64,000 bases of DNA from positions 1 through 64,000 of the forward strand of contig CAMHUC010000011.1 of assembly GCA_946188155.1 (NCBI GenBank), given 5' to 3'. How positions within the stretch are numbered: the stretch's first letter is position 1; each line of letters starts with the position of its first letter. The position numbers were made by a program, and so were the translations under genes. Below, one piece after another: positions 33,320-41,996 of the stretch. The notes below the pieces were generated by a model, which was not told where the DNA came from, searched no databases, and was given only the letters and a program-made list of their open reading frames with translations. This DNA comes from an uncultured bacterium (lineage in GTDB: Bacteria; Bacteroidota; Bacteroidia; Bacteroidales; Bacteroidaceae).

Positions 33320-34729
33320 TTAGAGCGTAGCCCTGATGGGCGTGAGCAGGAAGTCTACGAGCAGAGAGCCATTATATATAAATAGGTACAGCGTCAGCAG
33401 CAGGATGAGCCCCCGTAGCAGCTGATGCTGCCAGCCCTGCGTGGCCTTCAGCAGGAAAGCCATCGCTATGGGCACGACGAACATGAAGTGGGGGGCCATG
33501 ATGTGTATCTCGTTGATGCCGAAGCCCAGTGCGAGATGCAGCAGCAGGTCGAAGCCTAAGCACGAGAGGCAGAGCCACAGGAAGCGACTGCGGCGGCCGC
33601 ACCACGCGCCGGCAGCGAAGAGCAGCAGGATGAGGGCCTCGACGGCGTAGCTCAGCCGCCAGTCGTACTTGACGAACACCGGGCGGTGTACCAATGTGTC
33701 GCCCAGGAAATACTGCTGATGGAACTGCAGCGCCTCGCCGAAGAGGTTCTCGTAGAGGGTCTGCCAGCGGTCGGTGGTGATGTCCGTCCACCGCAGGAAG
33801 CCCTCGTTGTCCATCGGCTTGCCTGTCTTGGCAGCCTGGATGCGCAGCACCCGTTCGCGCTTGGCCTTCTTCGCCTCAAAGCGGGCCCGCTCCTCGGGTG
33901 TCATCGCCGCCACACGTTTCGCCAAAGCCTCGGCCATGTGGACTTTCTCCTCCTGCCGCTGCTTCTCCACGGGTTCTACGAAGGCGTGGTACTCCCACGT
34001 GGCCGTCAGCCAGAGCAGGGCAGCGGGCAGCACGACGGCCAGGAGCAGATACTTGGGCCGGAAGAAGTCGCGCAGATTAACAAACAGCCCAGAAAGGAAT
34101 ACCTTGATGCCATTGGATAGTGTTACGCCCGCGGCGATGTAGAAGAAGAGGGCCGACTGCCACCAGGTGAACTCGCGCCCCTTCTGGATGCACCGCCCGG
34201 AGATGTAGAGCAGCGTGAGCAACAGGAACATGGAGAGCGTGAAGTGGTCGGGCACGATGACCGACAGCATGATGTAGGCCAGCGAGAAGAAGAAGGCAGA
34301 GAGCAGCACGGCATCGAACCGCAATAAGCCGACGACCTCGCGGTGAATCCTATATATAAATAGGTAAGAGTAAAGCGAGCAGAAGGTGAGCACTGCCGCC
34401 ACGATGTATTGCACGCAGTTGACGCCGAAGAGCCACGTCAGCCCCTCGTTGAGCAGGTACAGCGGATAAATCATGAAGGCCAGCAGCGGGTGGCGGTACA
34501 CTTGATAGACGGTTCCCCAGTCCGAGATGCCGAGGTAGGTGTAAGGGTCGTAGCCCGCCAAGTGCAGCTCGCGCTCGAATACCCGGAAGTAAGGCCCGAA
34601 GCCAGGCTGCATGAAGAGGTCGTGGAGCCGGTGGATAAACAGGGCATTGAAGGCCACAATGACTATCAGAGCCACCACGGCCATCAGCCGCTCCTCGCGC
34701 CGGATGCGAAACAGAGAGATATTACTCAT
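33320..34729 (-). CDS. Polytopic membrane protein, paralogue 1 (GT-C or DUF6080-like)
   Basis: 469 residues from ATG 34729, which overlaps the upstream paralogue's stop by 8 nt. About ten hydrophobic helices; a charged cytoplasmic or periplasmic helix (EALAKRVAAMTPEERARFE) lies between two membrane halves. Motifs shared with the upstream paralogue: WGTVYQVYRHPLLAFMIYPL, VTLSNGIKVF, WTDITTDRWQTLYENLFGE, and HLALGFGINEIHIMAPHFMF. The acidic loop after TM1 and overall layout fit GT-C-type glycosyltransferases, but no DxD is decisive. Part of the envelope gene run starting at yicC. Confidence 0.72.
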   Translation of the reverse strand: MSNISLFRIRREERLMAVVALIVIVAFNALFIHRLHDLFMQPGFGPYFRVFERELHLAGYDPYTYLGISDWGTVYQVYRHPLLAFMIYPLYLLNEGLTWLFGVNCVQYIVAAVLTFCSLYSYLFIYRIHREVVGLLRFDAVLLSAFFFSLAYIMLSVIVPDHFTLSMFLLLTLLYISGRCIQKGREFTWWQSALFFYIAAGVTLSNGIKVFLSGLFVNLRDFFRPKYLLLAVVLPAALLWLTATWEYHAFVEPVEKQRQEEKVHMAEALAKRVAAMTPEERARFEAKKAKRERVLRIQAAKTGKPMDNEGFLRWTDITTDRWQTLYENLFGEALQFHQQYFLGDTLVHRPVFVKYDWRLSYAVEALILLLFAAGAWCGRRSRFLWLCLSCLGFDLLLHLALGFGINEIHIMAPHFMFVVPIAMAFLLKATQGWQHQLLRGLILLLTLYLFIYNGSLLVDFLLTPIRATL

Positions 34730-36104
34730 ACCAGAATCCAGTGTAGACGGGGGCCTGCTGCATCCACGAGACAATCAGACTCGCGTTGTGAACAAACAGA
34801 TAAACGGTCAGGGCCAGCAGGGATAAGCGCAGCCCCCAGAGCCAGCGGCCACGGAGTCTTAGCATCAGACAGCCCAGGGCGATGGGGATGACGTAGATCC
34901 AGTGGGCCGACATGATGGCGACCTCGTTGATGGCGAAGCCAAGGCCGAGGTGCATCAGCGCGTCGGGCACGATGCCCAGCAGGGCCATCCACAGCAGGCG
35001 GTTGCGCCATCCGCATACTATACCCGCGATAAGCAGAAGGATGATTAGCCCCTCTACGGCATAGTTCGCCCACGAGCTATACTCCAACAGCACGGGGCGG
35101 TAGCTGATGAGGATATCCTCGAGCACCCAATCGCCGTGCAGCTGGATGGACTCGCCGAACACGTTCTCACGTAGCGTCTCGTAGCGGGGTGTCGTAATGT
35201 CCGTCCATTTCAGCAGACTGCCCTTGCCTATCGGCGTACCTTTATGGATGACCCACGGCGCACGCTTGTAGCGCTGGTGGTTCTTGCGCGCCTTGGCAAT
35301 CATCTCCGCCCGGTGCTTTTCGAAATACTGCTGCTCGGCCTGCTGCTTGGGATAGACGTAGATGCGCTCCTCCATCAGGCCCGCCCCCACCATCAGCACC
35401 GACGGCAACAGCACGGCCGGCAGGAAGTACCGCCACTGGAAGAACCGCCGCCCTCGGGCTATCCAGTCAGCAGCATATACCTTGGCGCCGTTGGTGAGCG
35501 TCACGCCCGAGGTGATGATGAAGAGCAGGGCCGTCTGCCACCAGCGCAGCGCCCCCCCGTGCCCCTGCGCCCCCGCGCCTATCAGATAGAGCGAGAGTAG
35601 AATGAGCGTCAGCGAGAGGCCGAAGTGGTCGGGCACGAAGAAGGTGACTGTCACGTAGCCGAAGCTGAAGAACAGTAGCACGAGCAGCGAGGCATCCCAG
35701 CGGGCGATGCCTATCAGCCGGTGCAGGATGCGGTGGAGAAGGACAGCCGAGAAGAAGGCACACACGAGCAGGATGGCTGCAGAGATGTGCATGGCGCAGT
35801 TGACACCCGTCAGCGAGATGAGGGCCTGGTTCAGCTGGCAGGGCAGATACATCAGGTAGGGTAGGAGGGGGTGGCGCAGCACGTCGTACTTCATGCCCCA
35901 GTCCGTCAGCACGCTGTAGGTGACGGCATCGAAGCCGGAGATGTGGAAATAGTAGGAGAGCTTCTGACCGTAGTCCTCGCTCACCACGTTGAACAGACCG
36001 TCGTATTTGGCCGCCAGCATCGCGTTGAGCACGATGAGCAGCAGCACGATGGCCGCAGCGGTCAGCAGTTCCGCGCGGGCGGCAGCAAATTTTTCACTCT
36101 TCAC
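34722..36104 (-). CDS. Polytopic membrane protein, paralogue 2 (GT-C or DUF6080-like)
   Basis: 460 residues starting with GTG at 36104. The same family as the downstream gene: WGMKYDVLRHPLLPYLMYLP, VTLTNGAKVYAAD, WTDITTPRYETLRENVFGES, HLGLGFAINEVAIMSAHWIY. A G-rich in-frame block (35553-35580) gives GAGAQGHGGA in a loop where the paralogue has RCIQKGREF. The start region (GTG AAG AGT GAA AAA TTT GCT) is the end of a 7-bp tandem repeat and is shared with an unrelated gene at 57244, so the repeat seems to have supplied the start. Confidence 0.72.
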   Translation of the reverse strand: MKSEKFAAARAELLTAAAIVLLLIVLNAMLAAKYDGLFNVVSEDYGQKLSYYFHISGFDAVTYSVLTDWGMKYDVLRHPLLPYLMYLPCQLNQALISLTGVNCAMHISAAILLVCAFFSAVLLHRILHRLIGIARWDASLLVLLFFSFGYVTVTFFVPDHFGLSLTLILLSLYLIGAGAQGHGGALRWWQTALLFIITSGVTLTNGAKVYAADWIARGRRFFQWRYFLPAVLLPSVLMVGAGLMEERIYVYPKQQAEQQYFEKHRAEMIAKARKNHQRYKRAPWVIHKGTPIGKGSLLKWTDITTPRYETLRENVFGESIQLHGDWVLEDILISYRPVLLEYSSWANYAVEGLIILLLIAGIVCGWRNRLLWMALLGIVPDALMHLGLGFAINEVAIMSAHWIYVIPIALGCLMLRLRGRWLWGLRLSLLALTVYLFVHNASLIVSWMQQAPVYTGFWYE

Positions 36105-36127
36105 TTATCACTTATCACTTATCACTT
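36096..36127. repeat. 7-bp tandem repeat (CACTTAT)
   Basis: About four units between the HAD stop (36128) and the start of the next membrane-protein gene; it contains that gene's GTG start and its presumed ribosome-binding region. Confidence 0.8.
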
Positions 36128-36709
36128 TCAGCGGAACGGCTTGTAGTGTGCCTCGTCGGCGAAGGCCAGCAGCTCACGGTCGCCCCGGCTGTCGCCGTAT
36201 GCCGTCAGGTGGTAGCTCTCGCGGTCGGGATATTCCTCGATGATTCGGTTCACCTTCTCCTGCCCGTAGCAGTTGGGGGTCAGGAAGCGGCCTGTCAGCC
36301 GATGGTTCTCTGCCTCCACTTGCGTGCCAAGCACGTGGATGCCAGGGAAGAAGGACTCCACCCATAAGTCTATCGATGCACTGACGATGAGCACCTCGGC
36401 CCCATCGTCCTGTGCCTGATAGAGCGCCTTCTTGGCCTTCGGTCTCAGCAGATAGAGGTTGTGGATAGCGAACAGGTCGCAGTAGTTCTCAAATTCCTTG
36501 AACGTCATCCCCCGGAAGAAATGAGAGAATACCCGCTGCTTGGCCTTCCAGTTAGGATAGAGGCCCAGCTTCATCAGCACTAATAGCGGTGCATAGAGGA
36601 TGAATCCCTGCAAAAAACGTTGTGTGCCGAATACATGGTGGATGAACGGCAGAAAGGTATCGCGGGTGGTCAGCGTCCCGTCGAAGTCGAAGGCTACAAT
36701 CTTTTTCAT
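36128..36709 (-). CDS. HAD-IB family phosphatase
   Basis: 193 residues. Motif I AFDFDGTLTTRDTF, motif II VLIVSASIDLWVE, and motif IV TAYGDSRGDRELLAFADEAH, with the conserved HVLGTQVE before it, typical of HAD-IB phosphatases (SerB/CicA-like). Substrate unknown; its place among acyltransferases and a phosphoethanolamine-transferase-like gene suggests a lipid or sugar phosphate. ATG overlaps the acyltransferase stop (ATGA, 36706-36709). Confidence 0.88.
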   Translation of the reverse strand: MKKIVAFDFDGTLTTRDTFLPFIHHVFGTQRFLQGFILYAPLLVLMKLGLYPNWKAKQRVFSHFFRGMTFKEFENYCDLFAIHNLYLLRPKAKKALYQAQDDGAEVLIVSASIDLWVESFFPGIHVLGTQVEAENHRLTGRFLTPNCYGQEKVNRIIEEYPDRESYHLTAYGDSRGDRELLAFADEAHYKPFR

Positions 36710-37689
36710 AAGCGAATCATTAATTTGAGCATCCGCTGCAGCAGCCAGGCCAGTGGGATGGTGATGACGATGGTGAGCAGGGCCGTGGGCCAGTAGCCCA
36801 GGTGGTGGGGCGTGATGTAGGCCATGACGAAGTGGTCGTGGATGAGGTAGGCCTCCAGGCTGAGTGCTCCGAAGAAGGCACAGAAACGGTTGAACCACCG
36901 TGGCGTGCGCCGGAACAGGCGGTTGAGCATCAGGATGAGCGTCACGGTGAAGGGGATATAGATCATCCGCTCCACGAACAGGGGGAACCGCCCGTGGGTC
37001 ACCTGCTCCAGATAGACGCACGAGGCGAAGGTGGCCACGAACGTTGTGAGTATCAGCCAGATGCCCGCCCCGTCGACCTTCGTCTCCCGCCGGACCATCT
37101 CCCCGCAGTTGATACCGATGAAGAAGATGGGCACGCGGCTCCAGAATATCTCGATGTGGCCCACGGCCTCGTGCAGCGGACGAATCCACTGCACCAGCAC
37201 GCACCAGAGGATCATCAGCACCGGCAGCCACCGATAGATGGGGTGGCGGCTGATCAGCCGCATATAGGGCGGTGCCCAGAGGTAGAGCATCATAATGGCC
37301 GGTATGTACCAGAAGGTCAGCTCGTCGTGCAGCCAGAAGTCCCAGTTGATGGTGATGTCGCCTATCAGGTCGATGAGGCTGCCCTTCTGTGGGTCGTAGC
37401 GTGGTATGTAGTAGAGTGCCGCCATCAGGAGCCAGGCCGGCAGGATGCGCATCAGCCGCCGCCGGTAGAACTGCCACGCGCTGGGGTTCCTCACCCACGA
37501 GAACCACAGGCCGACGCCGCTCAGGAAGAGGAACATGTCGACCCCTACATTGCCGCAGCGGCGCAGGCCGAAGAACTCATCGCTGCGGGCCAGCGGCACG
37601 TGGAAGAGGATGATGAAGAGCATCGCCGCCCCCATCAGCTCGCCGCGATAGCGGCTCACGTTGGCCAGTTCGATGTCCTTGATCTTCAT
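36706..37689 (-). CDS. Membrane acyltransferase (acyltransferase 3 family), 1
   Basis: 327 residues, about ten TM helices. Family signs: SRYRGELMGAAMLFIILFHV with the catalytic His near residue 30, NVGVDMFLFLSGVGLWFS, and FYRRRLMRILPAWLLM. Such proteins O-acetylate or otherwise acylate surface glycans or lipids. ATGA overlaps on both sides place it in a tight operon with the second acyltransferase and the HAD phosphatase. Confidence 0.87.
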   Translation of the reverse strand: MKIKDIELANVSRYRGELMGAAMLFIILFHVPLARSDEFFGLRRCGNVGVDMFLFLSGVGLWFSWVRNPSAWQFYRRRLMRILPAWLLMAALYYIPRYDPQKGSLIDLIGDITINWDFWLHDELTFWYIPAIMMLYLWAPPYMRLISRHPIYRWLPVLMILWCVLVQWIRPLHEAVGHIEIFWSRVPIFFIGINCGEMVRRETKVDGAGIWLILTTFVATFASCVYLEQVTHGRFPLFVERMIYIPFTVTLILMLNRLFRRTPRWFNRFCAFFGALSLEAYLIHDHFVMAYITPHHLGYWPTALLTIVITIPLAWLLQRMLKLMIRL

Positions 37690-38759
37690 AGGCGGGGGGC
37701 GGGGATACGGTCAATGATCTGCCTGACGGCCCACGAGAGGGCTACGGTCACTATCACGTAGAGCATCAGCCCGTCGTAGATGTCCTGCTTCCATGCCACG
37801 GTGATGGTAAGCTTGCGGGCTATCGGATGGGCCACGAACATGGCGGCCGAGAGGCTGCCTAACCAGACGGTCGGCGAGAGCAGTCGGCGGGGCATCGCCT
37901 TCACCACGCCGATGGTGCCGACGATGATGATGACGGGAATCCACAGCCAGGCCTGAAAGCTGAAGCTCATCAGCAGTGTCAGGGCCACCATGACAAGGGC
38001 CACGACGGCCCATCCAAGTCTGGTTGCCGAAGGAATGTAAGGATATCGGGCCAGCAGTATGCCTAAGCCAAAGGGCAGCATACCGCCGATGGCATTATAG
38101 CGCAGGCGGTTGAGCGTCTCTCCCTCGGGTTCACACACCATCTGCAACAACCAGCAGACGGCTATCAGCAGGACGACATAGCGCGATGAACGCTTATAGA
38201 GCAGCAGCCGATAGACAATGTATAGCTCCATCATCAGTCCGAAGAACCAGTAGATGCCGGGCCAGATGACTTTGTCGGGCTGGGGCAGCACGTTGATGTA
38301 CATCAGCAGCTGGGCGATGACATTTTCCCAATGGAAGGCGAAGCGCCCCGGCGTGACGGCATCCACCACGAGGAACAGCGAGAAGCCCACGATGAGCATC
38401 CTGAGAAGCTTCAGGTAGTTATAGCGGAGGAAGGCGGAGATACCGGATAATCCGGATAATCCGGATTTTCCGGGCATTCCGGGCATTCCGGCTTCATACT
38501 TCCTCACCAGACCGTAGCCGCTCAAAAAGAGAAATACCGGCACCCCATAATGCCCGAAGAAAGAAAGCAGATGCACGGGCAGCAGCGCGTCGGGGCTGGT
38601 CAGCTGCTGCCATAGCCGCGAGCTGTTCATGGCGAAGAACTGGTACTCGTTCTCCTGAACGATGCGACCGATGAAGTGACAATAGTTGTGCAGCACGATG
38701 GCCACAATGGCCAGGCCGCGCATCGCCGTACATTCCTCGCGTGTCAGCAGTTCCTTCAT
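37686..38759 (-). CDS. Membrane acyltransferase (acyltransferase 3 family), 2
   Basis: 357 residues. MRGLAIVAIVLHNYCHFIG (His near residue 24), GVPVFLFLSGYGLVRKYE and NYLKLLRMLIVGF define the family. Between the signature and the next helix lies GMPGMPGKSGLSGLSGIS, encoded by 9-bp tandem repeats (TCCGGATAA/TCCGGGCAT, 38447-38492) and not expected in the family. Acceptor unknown; likely cell-envelope modification. Confidence 0.86.
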   Translation of the reverse strand: MKELLTREECTAMRGLAIVAIVLHNYCHFIGRIVQENEYQFFAMNSSRLWQQLTSPDALLPVHLLSFFGHYGVPVFLFLSGYGLVRKYEAGMPGMPGKSGLSGLSGISAFLRYNYLKLLRMLIVGFSLFLVVDAVTPGRFAFHWENVIAQLLMYINVLPQPDKVIWPGIYWFFGLMMELYIVYRLLLYKRSSRYVVLLIAVCWLLQMVCEPEGETLNRLRYNAIGGMLPFGLGILLARYPYIPSATRLGWAVVALVMVALTLLMSFSFQAWLWIPVIIIVGTIGVVKAMPRRLLSPTVWLGSLSAAMFVAHPIARKLTITVAWKQDIYDGLMLYVIVTVALSWAVRQIIDRIPAPRL

Positions 38760-40642
38760 TTCTTCAGTTGGTTATAGTCGGTTTCTCCCTTCAGCAGCCT
38801 GGGGCGCTTCGTGTCGTAGTCGGGACTGATGATGTTCAGCTCCGAGCGGTAGAGGGGCGACGAGATGCCGCCCAGATATAATAATAGATGGGGCAGCACG
38901 TCGGTCATCAGCGGGCGGTCCTTGGCATTCTGAATGGCCATCCAGCCGTAGGGGTGGCTCTCGCGGTAGAGCGGCGAGCCCCATATCCAGAAGGGTATCT
39001 CCATCTCGTTGCGCGCCAGCCGGTAGTCCACCTCGGCCGAGTGCAGGCGTCCGAAGATGGGCTCGTCGTCGAAGATTTCCTCGCCGTGGTCGGGCATATA
39101 GATGACCACGGCGTCGCGACCTTCAAATCGCTGCGTGATGGCGGCCACGATGGAGTCGTTGTAGAGCAGCGAGTTGTCGTATTCGGCCAGCAGCTGCCGC
39201 TGCTGCGCGGTCAGCTCCGGGCGGTTGTACATCTCTGGCTTGAAGCGTGAGCGGGTCTTCTCCGGGTAGCGGGCACGGTAGTCTACATGGGAACCCATCA
39301 GGTGGAGGATATACAGGTTGTGAGATGAGTGATGAGTGATCAGTGATGAGTGATCAGTATTGCTGCTGTCCTTATCACTTAACACTTCTCGCTTATCACT
39401 TATCACTTTATCGAGGGCTTTCAGCACACCCTCGTCGTAGCGGTAGGTACGAGTGTTACGCACGTTGAACTGCCGGCTGCTCACTTCAGGGTCGTTGAGG
39501 AAGAAGCCGCCGCTGAAGTCCCACACCGGCTCCTTGGCCCTCGACTGGAACTGGTTGGTGATCATCGTCACCCGGTAGCCTGCCCGCCGGAACACCTCGG
39601 GGAAGAGGGGCGCGTCGCACCACTCGCCGCTGTCGCCCACGGCGTGCATCGACAGCACGTGCTTGAACACGAAGCTCGTCAGGTTCCACGGGGCCACCAC
39701 GTCGCTGTAGGGCACCAGGCTGCCCGAATCCCTCAGGGCCACCTGACGGGGGGTCGTCGGCATCTTGTAACCATAAAGCTGGGAGTGGTGCTTGTTGTAA
39801 CTCTCGCCGATGACGAGCACGATGTTGGGCACCCGGAACGAGCAGCTGTCTACCGCCACCAGTCTGCTGGCCTTCTCCAGTTGCACCAGCTGGTGGTCGG
39901 CCAGACCGTTGGCATAGATGCCGAAGGCTAGTCGGTAGACGGGCAGGTACATCACGGCGTGGTCGCGGCGGGTCAGCTCGTGCTCCACCTGTCCTACCGT
40001 CTCGTAGGAGAACAGCCTCCACGTGGCCACCTTGTTGCCCCAGCACTGGCTGCCGGCGTCGATGACCGCCCAGAGGGTGGCCAACCCCGCTATGGCCTTG
40101 CAGAACTTGGGCACCGTCTCGTTGACCTTTGGCAGAATCATCCGCTTGCGAACTCTGGAGGCGATGCTCCTGATGATGGTCCAGAGGATGTGGGCAGCCA
40201 TCAGCAGCAGTATCCAGCCCACCTTCGACGTCAGGACATCCCAGCCTACATACGACTTGAGGAACTCGCCTGCCTCCTGCTGGTTGGTCTCGCTGAGCAG
40301 CATGAGCATCGTCGGCGTGAGCGTCGACTCAAAGCGCTCGTAGCAGAACATGTCCACCAGCGCCACGCCATAGAGGATGATGTAGAGCACAGCCCTCACC
40401 CAGTAGCGAATCCGGCGGGGAATCAGCGTGAGCACGACGCAGATGGCGTAGAGGTCGAACAGCAGTTCGGGCACCGACAGCTCGTAGGGCTTGGCTCCCG
40501 CGACGTGGAGCGTGATCTGCGTCTGCGTGAGCAGGTAGCCCAGGGCGAACATGAACACGAAGAATGCCCCGTTCTTCCCGACAGGGTCGAAGAGCCACCC
40601 TATCCACTTCAGCGGGTCCAGCCGCCACCGCCGTCTACGCAT
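38756..40642 (-). CDS. Phosphoethanolamine-transferase-like sulfatase-fold membrane enzyme
   Basis: 628 residues. Five N-terminal TM helices (to about residue 185), then an alkaline-phosphatase/sulfatase-fold domain with IVLVIGESYNKHHSQLYGY and TTPRQVAL, as in EptA/CptA enzymes, and the metal site YMPDHGEEIFDD. The nucleophile threonine probably lies in APWNLTSFVFKH. Transfers phosphoethanolamine (or a similar group) to lipid A or another glycolipid at the outer face of the inner membrane. A short-repeat insertion (39323-39410; SSLITHHSSHN) lies in a loop. Its first 8 nt overlap the nadD stop. Confidence 0.86.
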   Translation of the reverse strand: MRRRRWRLDPLKWIGWLFDPVGKNGAFFVFMFALGYLLTQTQITLHVAGAKPYELSVPELLFDLYAICVVLTLIPRRIRYWVRAVLYIILYGVALVDMFCYERFESTLTPTMLMLLSETNQQEAGEFLKSYVGWDVLTSKVGWILLLMAAHILWTIIRSIASRVRKRMILPKVNETVPKFCKAIAGLATLWAVIDAGSQCWGNKVATWRLFSYETVGQVEHELTRRDHAVMYLPVYRLAFGIYANGLADHQLVQLEKASRLVAVDSCSFRVPNIVLVIGESYNKHHSQLYGYKMPTTPRQVALRDSGSLVPYSDVVAPWNLTSFVFKHVLSMHAVGDSGEWCDAPLFPEVFRRAGYRVTMITNQFQSRAKEPVWDFSGGFFLNDPEVSSRQFNVRNTRTYRYDEGVLKALDKVISDKREVLSDKDSSNTDHSSLITHHSSHNLYILHLMGSHVDYRARYPEKTRSRFKPEMYNRPELTAQQRQLLAEYDNSLLYNDSIVAAITQRFEGRDAVVIYMPDHGEEIFDDEPIFGRLHSAEVDYRLARNEMEIPFWIWGSPLYRESHPYGWMAIQNAKDRPLMTDVLPHLLLYLGGISSPLYRSELNIISPDYDTKRPRLLKGETDYNQLKK

Positions 40643-41210
40643 AGAGTTCCTCCCTTCTGATCAGTTCCTCTACAGCCGGTGGCACCATGCCGCTGATGCT
40701 CTCGCCGGCATGGATGCGGCGGCGTATCTCTGTGCTGCTAATATCGATTAACTGACAATTGACAATTGACAATTGACAATTATCAGCTGCCGCTTCGACA
40801 ATCGCGTTACGACGGGGATAGACCACGATTCGATAGTTCCTGAGGATGTCCTCATGGTGATACCAGCGATGGAAGATAGCCAGGTTGTCGCCGCCCATCA
40901 GCAGCACGAACTCGCGGTCGGGATAGTCGCCCGACAGAGCCTGCAGCGTGTTCCACGTATAGGAGGGCCGGGGCAGGTGCATCTCGTAGTCGCTGGCAAT
41001 AATACCGTCTACGCCTTCGAGTGCGAGGCGTGCCATTTCCAGTCTGATGCCGTCGTCGAGCAGGTCGCCGGCCTGCTTCAGCGGGTTCTGCGGCGACACC
41101 ATCAGCCACACCTCGTCGAGTCCCGCCTTCTCACGGAGCTGCCGGGCCAGCGAGATGTGCCCGTTGTGGATGGGGTTGAATGAACCGCCGAAGATGCCTG
41201 TCCTATTCAT
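40635..41210 (-). CDS. nadD: Nicotinate-nucleotide adenylyltransferase
   Basis: Converts NaMN and ATP to deamido-NAD. 191 residues with GIFGGSFNPIHNGHISLA (the GxFxPxHxGH nucleotide-binding motif), LMGGDNLAIFHRW and DISSTEIRRRI. Residues 144-154 (NCQLSIVNCQL) come from a 7-bp tandem repeat (TGACAAT, 40752-40782) inserted just before the conserved ISSTEIR strand, so the enzyme core carries a repeat-derived segment. Confidence 0.95.
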   Translation of the reverse strand: MNRTGIFGGSFNPIHNGHISLARQLREKAGLDEVWLMVSPQNPLKQAGDLLDDGIRLEMARLALEGVDGIIASDYEMHLPRPSYTWNTLQALSGDYPDREFVLLMGGDNLAIFHRWYHHEDILRNYRIVVYPRRNAIVEAAADNCQLSIVNCQLIDISSTEIRRRIHAGESISGMVPPAVEELIRREELYA

Positions 41211-41212
41211 TT

Positions 41213-41312
41213 GTTTACGGTTTATAGTTTACGGTTTACAGTTGATTACTTCTACAATCAGCATGACTTGTCGGGTAATCATCTGTAAACTGTAAACCGT
41301 TATCTGTAAACA
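41213..41312. repeat. Hairpin element with short-repeat arms, nadD-gmk junction
   Basis: GTTTACGGTTTATAGTTTAC repeats on the left face CTGTAAACTGTAAACCG on the right around a core that begins TGATTACTTCTA and ends GGGTAATCAT. It covers the last codons of gmk. The gmk-yicC gap holds a second version with the same core start. Confidence 0.8.
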
Positions 41313-41874
41313 GGAACTCCTTCACCAGTGCCAGGGTGTCCTGCTCGGCCTGCTCCAGCTGGTCGTTGACCACTCGCTTGTCGAACTTCTCGGCGAAGGT
41401 CAGCTCGAACTCGGCACGGGCGATGCGCTGGTCTATCACCTCGGGGGCATCGGTGCCGCGGCCCTCAAGTCGCTGGCGGAGGGTGGCTATCGAGGGCGGC
41501 TGGATGAAGATGCTCATCGCCTCGTCGCCGTAGTACTCCTTGATGCGGGCACCGCCCTTCACGTCGACGTCGAATACCACGTTCTGTCCGCCCTCCAACT
41601 GCCGCTCCACCTGCGCCTTCAGCGTGCCGTAGAAGCGGCCCTCGTAGACCTCCTCGTATTCGAGGAATTCTCCGTTGTCAATACGCTGGCGGAACTCCTC
41701 TGCCGACAGGAAGAAATACTCCACTCCGTTCTGCTCCGTCCCTCTCGGCGGTCTCGACGTGCATGATATCGAGAACGCCAGCCGCAGCTCCGGGTGCTCC
41801 TTCATCAGCCACGAGATAATGGTCGACTTGCCCGTTCCGCTGGGTGCTGAGAATATAATCAGTTTGCCTCTCAT
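41236..41874 (-). CDS. gmk: Guanylate kinase, C-terminus extended by a repeat element
   Basis: Phosphorylates GMP. 212 residues: P-loop IFSAPSGTGKSTI, GMP-binding SCTSRPPRGTEQNGVEYFF, and NVVFDVDVKGG. Normal sequence ends about residue 188 (DTLALVKEFL); the last 24 residues (FTDNGLQFTDDYPTSH onward) are encoded by the hairpin element at 41213-41312, which seems to have displaced the original stop. Confidence 0.95.
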   Translation of the reverse strand: MRGKLIIFSAPSGTGKSTIISWLMKEHPELRLAFSISCTSRPPRGTEQNGVEYFFLSAEEFRQRIDNGEFLEYEEVYEGRFYGTLKAQVERQLEGGQNVVFDVDVKGGARIKEYYGDEAMSIFIQPPSIATLRQRLEGRGTDAPEVIDQRIARAEFELTFAEKFDKRVVNDQLEQAEQDTLALVKEFLFTDNGLQFTDDYPTSHADCRSNQL

Positions 41875-41879
41875 TTTGT

Positions 41880-41990
41880 TTATAGTTTAATGTTTATAGT
41901 TTATAGATGATTACTTCTATAGTTTCCAATGATTTCAAGTGCTTGCCAGCATATCATCTATAAACTATAAACTATCAACTATAAACCCCC
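41880..41990. repeat. Hairpin element with short-repeat arms, gmk-yicC gap
   Basis: TTTATAGTTTATAGATGAT and ATCATCTATAAACTATAAA are perfect 19-bp arms; both sides extend with more TTTATAGT units. The core again begins TGATTACTTCTA and ends CAGCATATCAT. Confidence 0.85.
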
Positions 41991-41996
41991 AACGCC

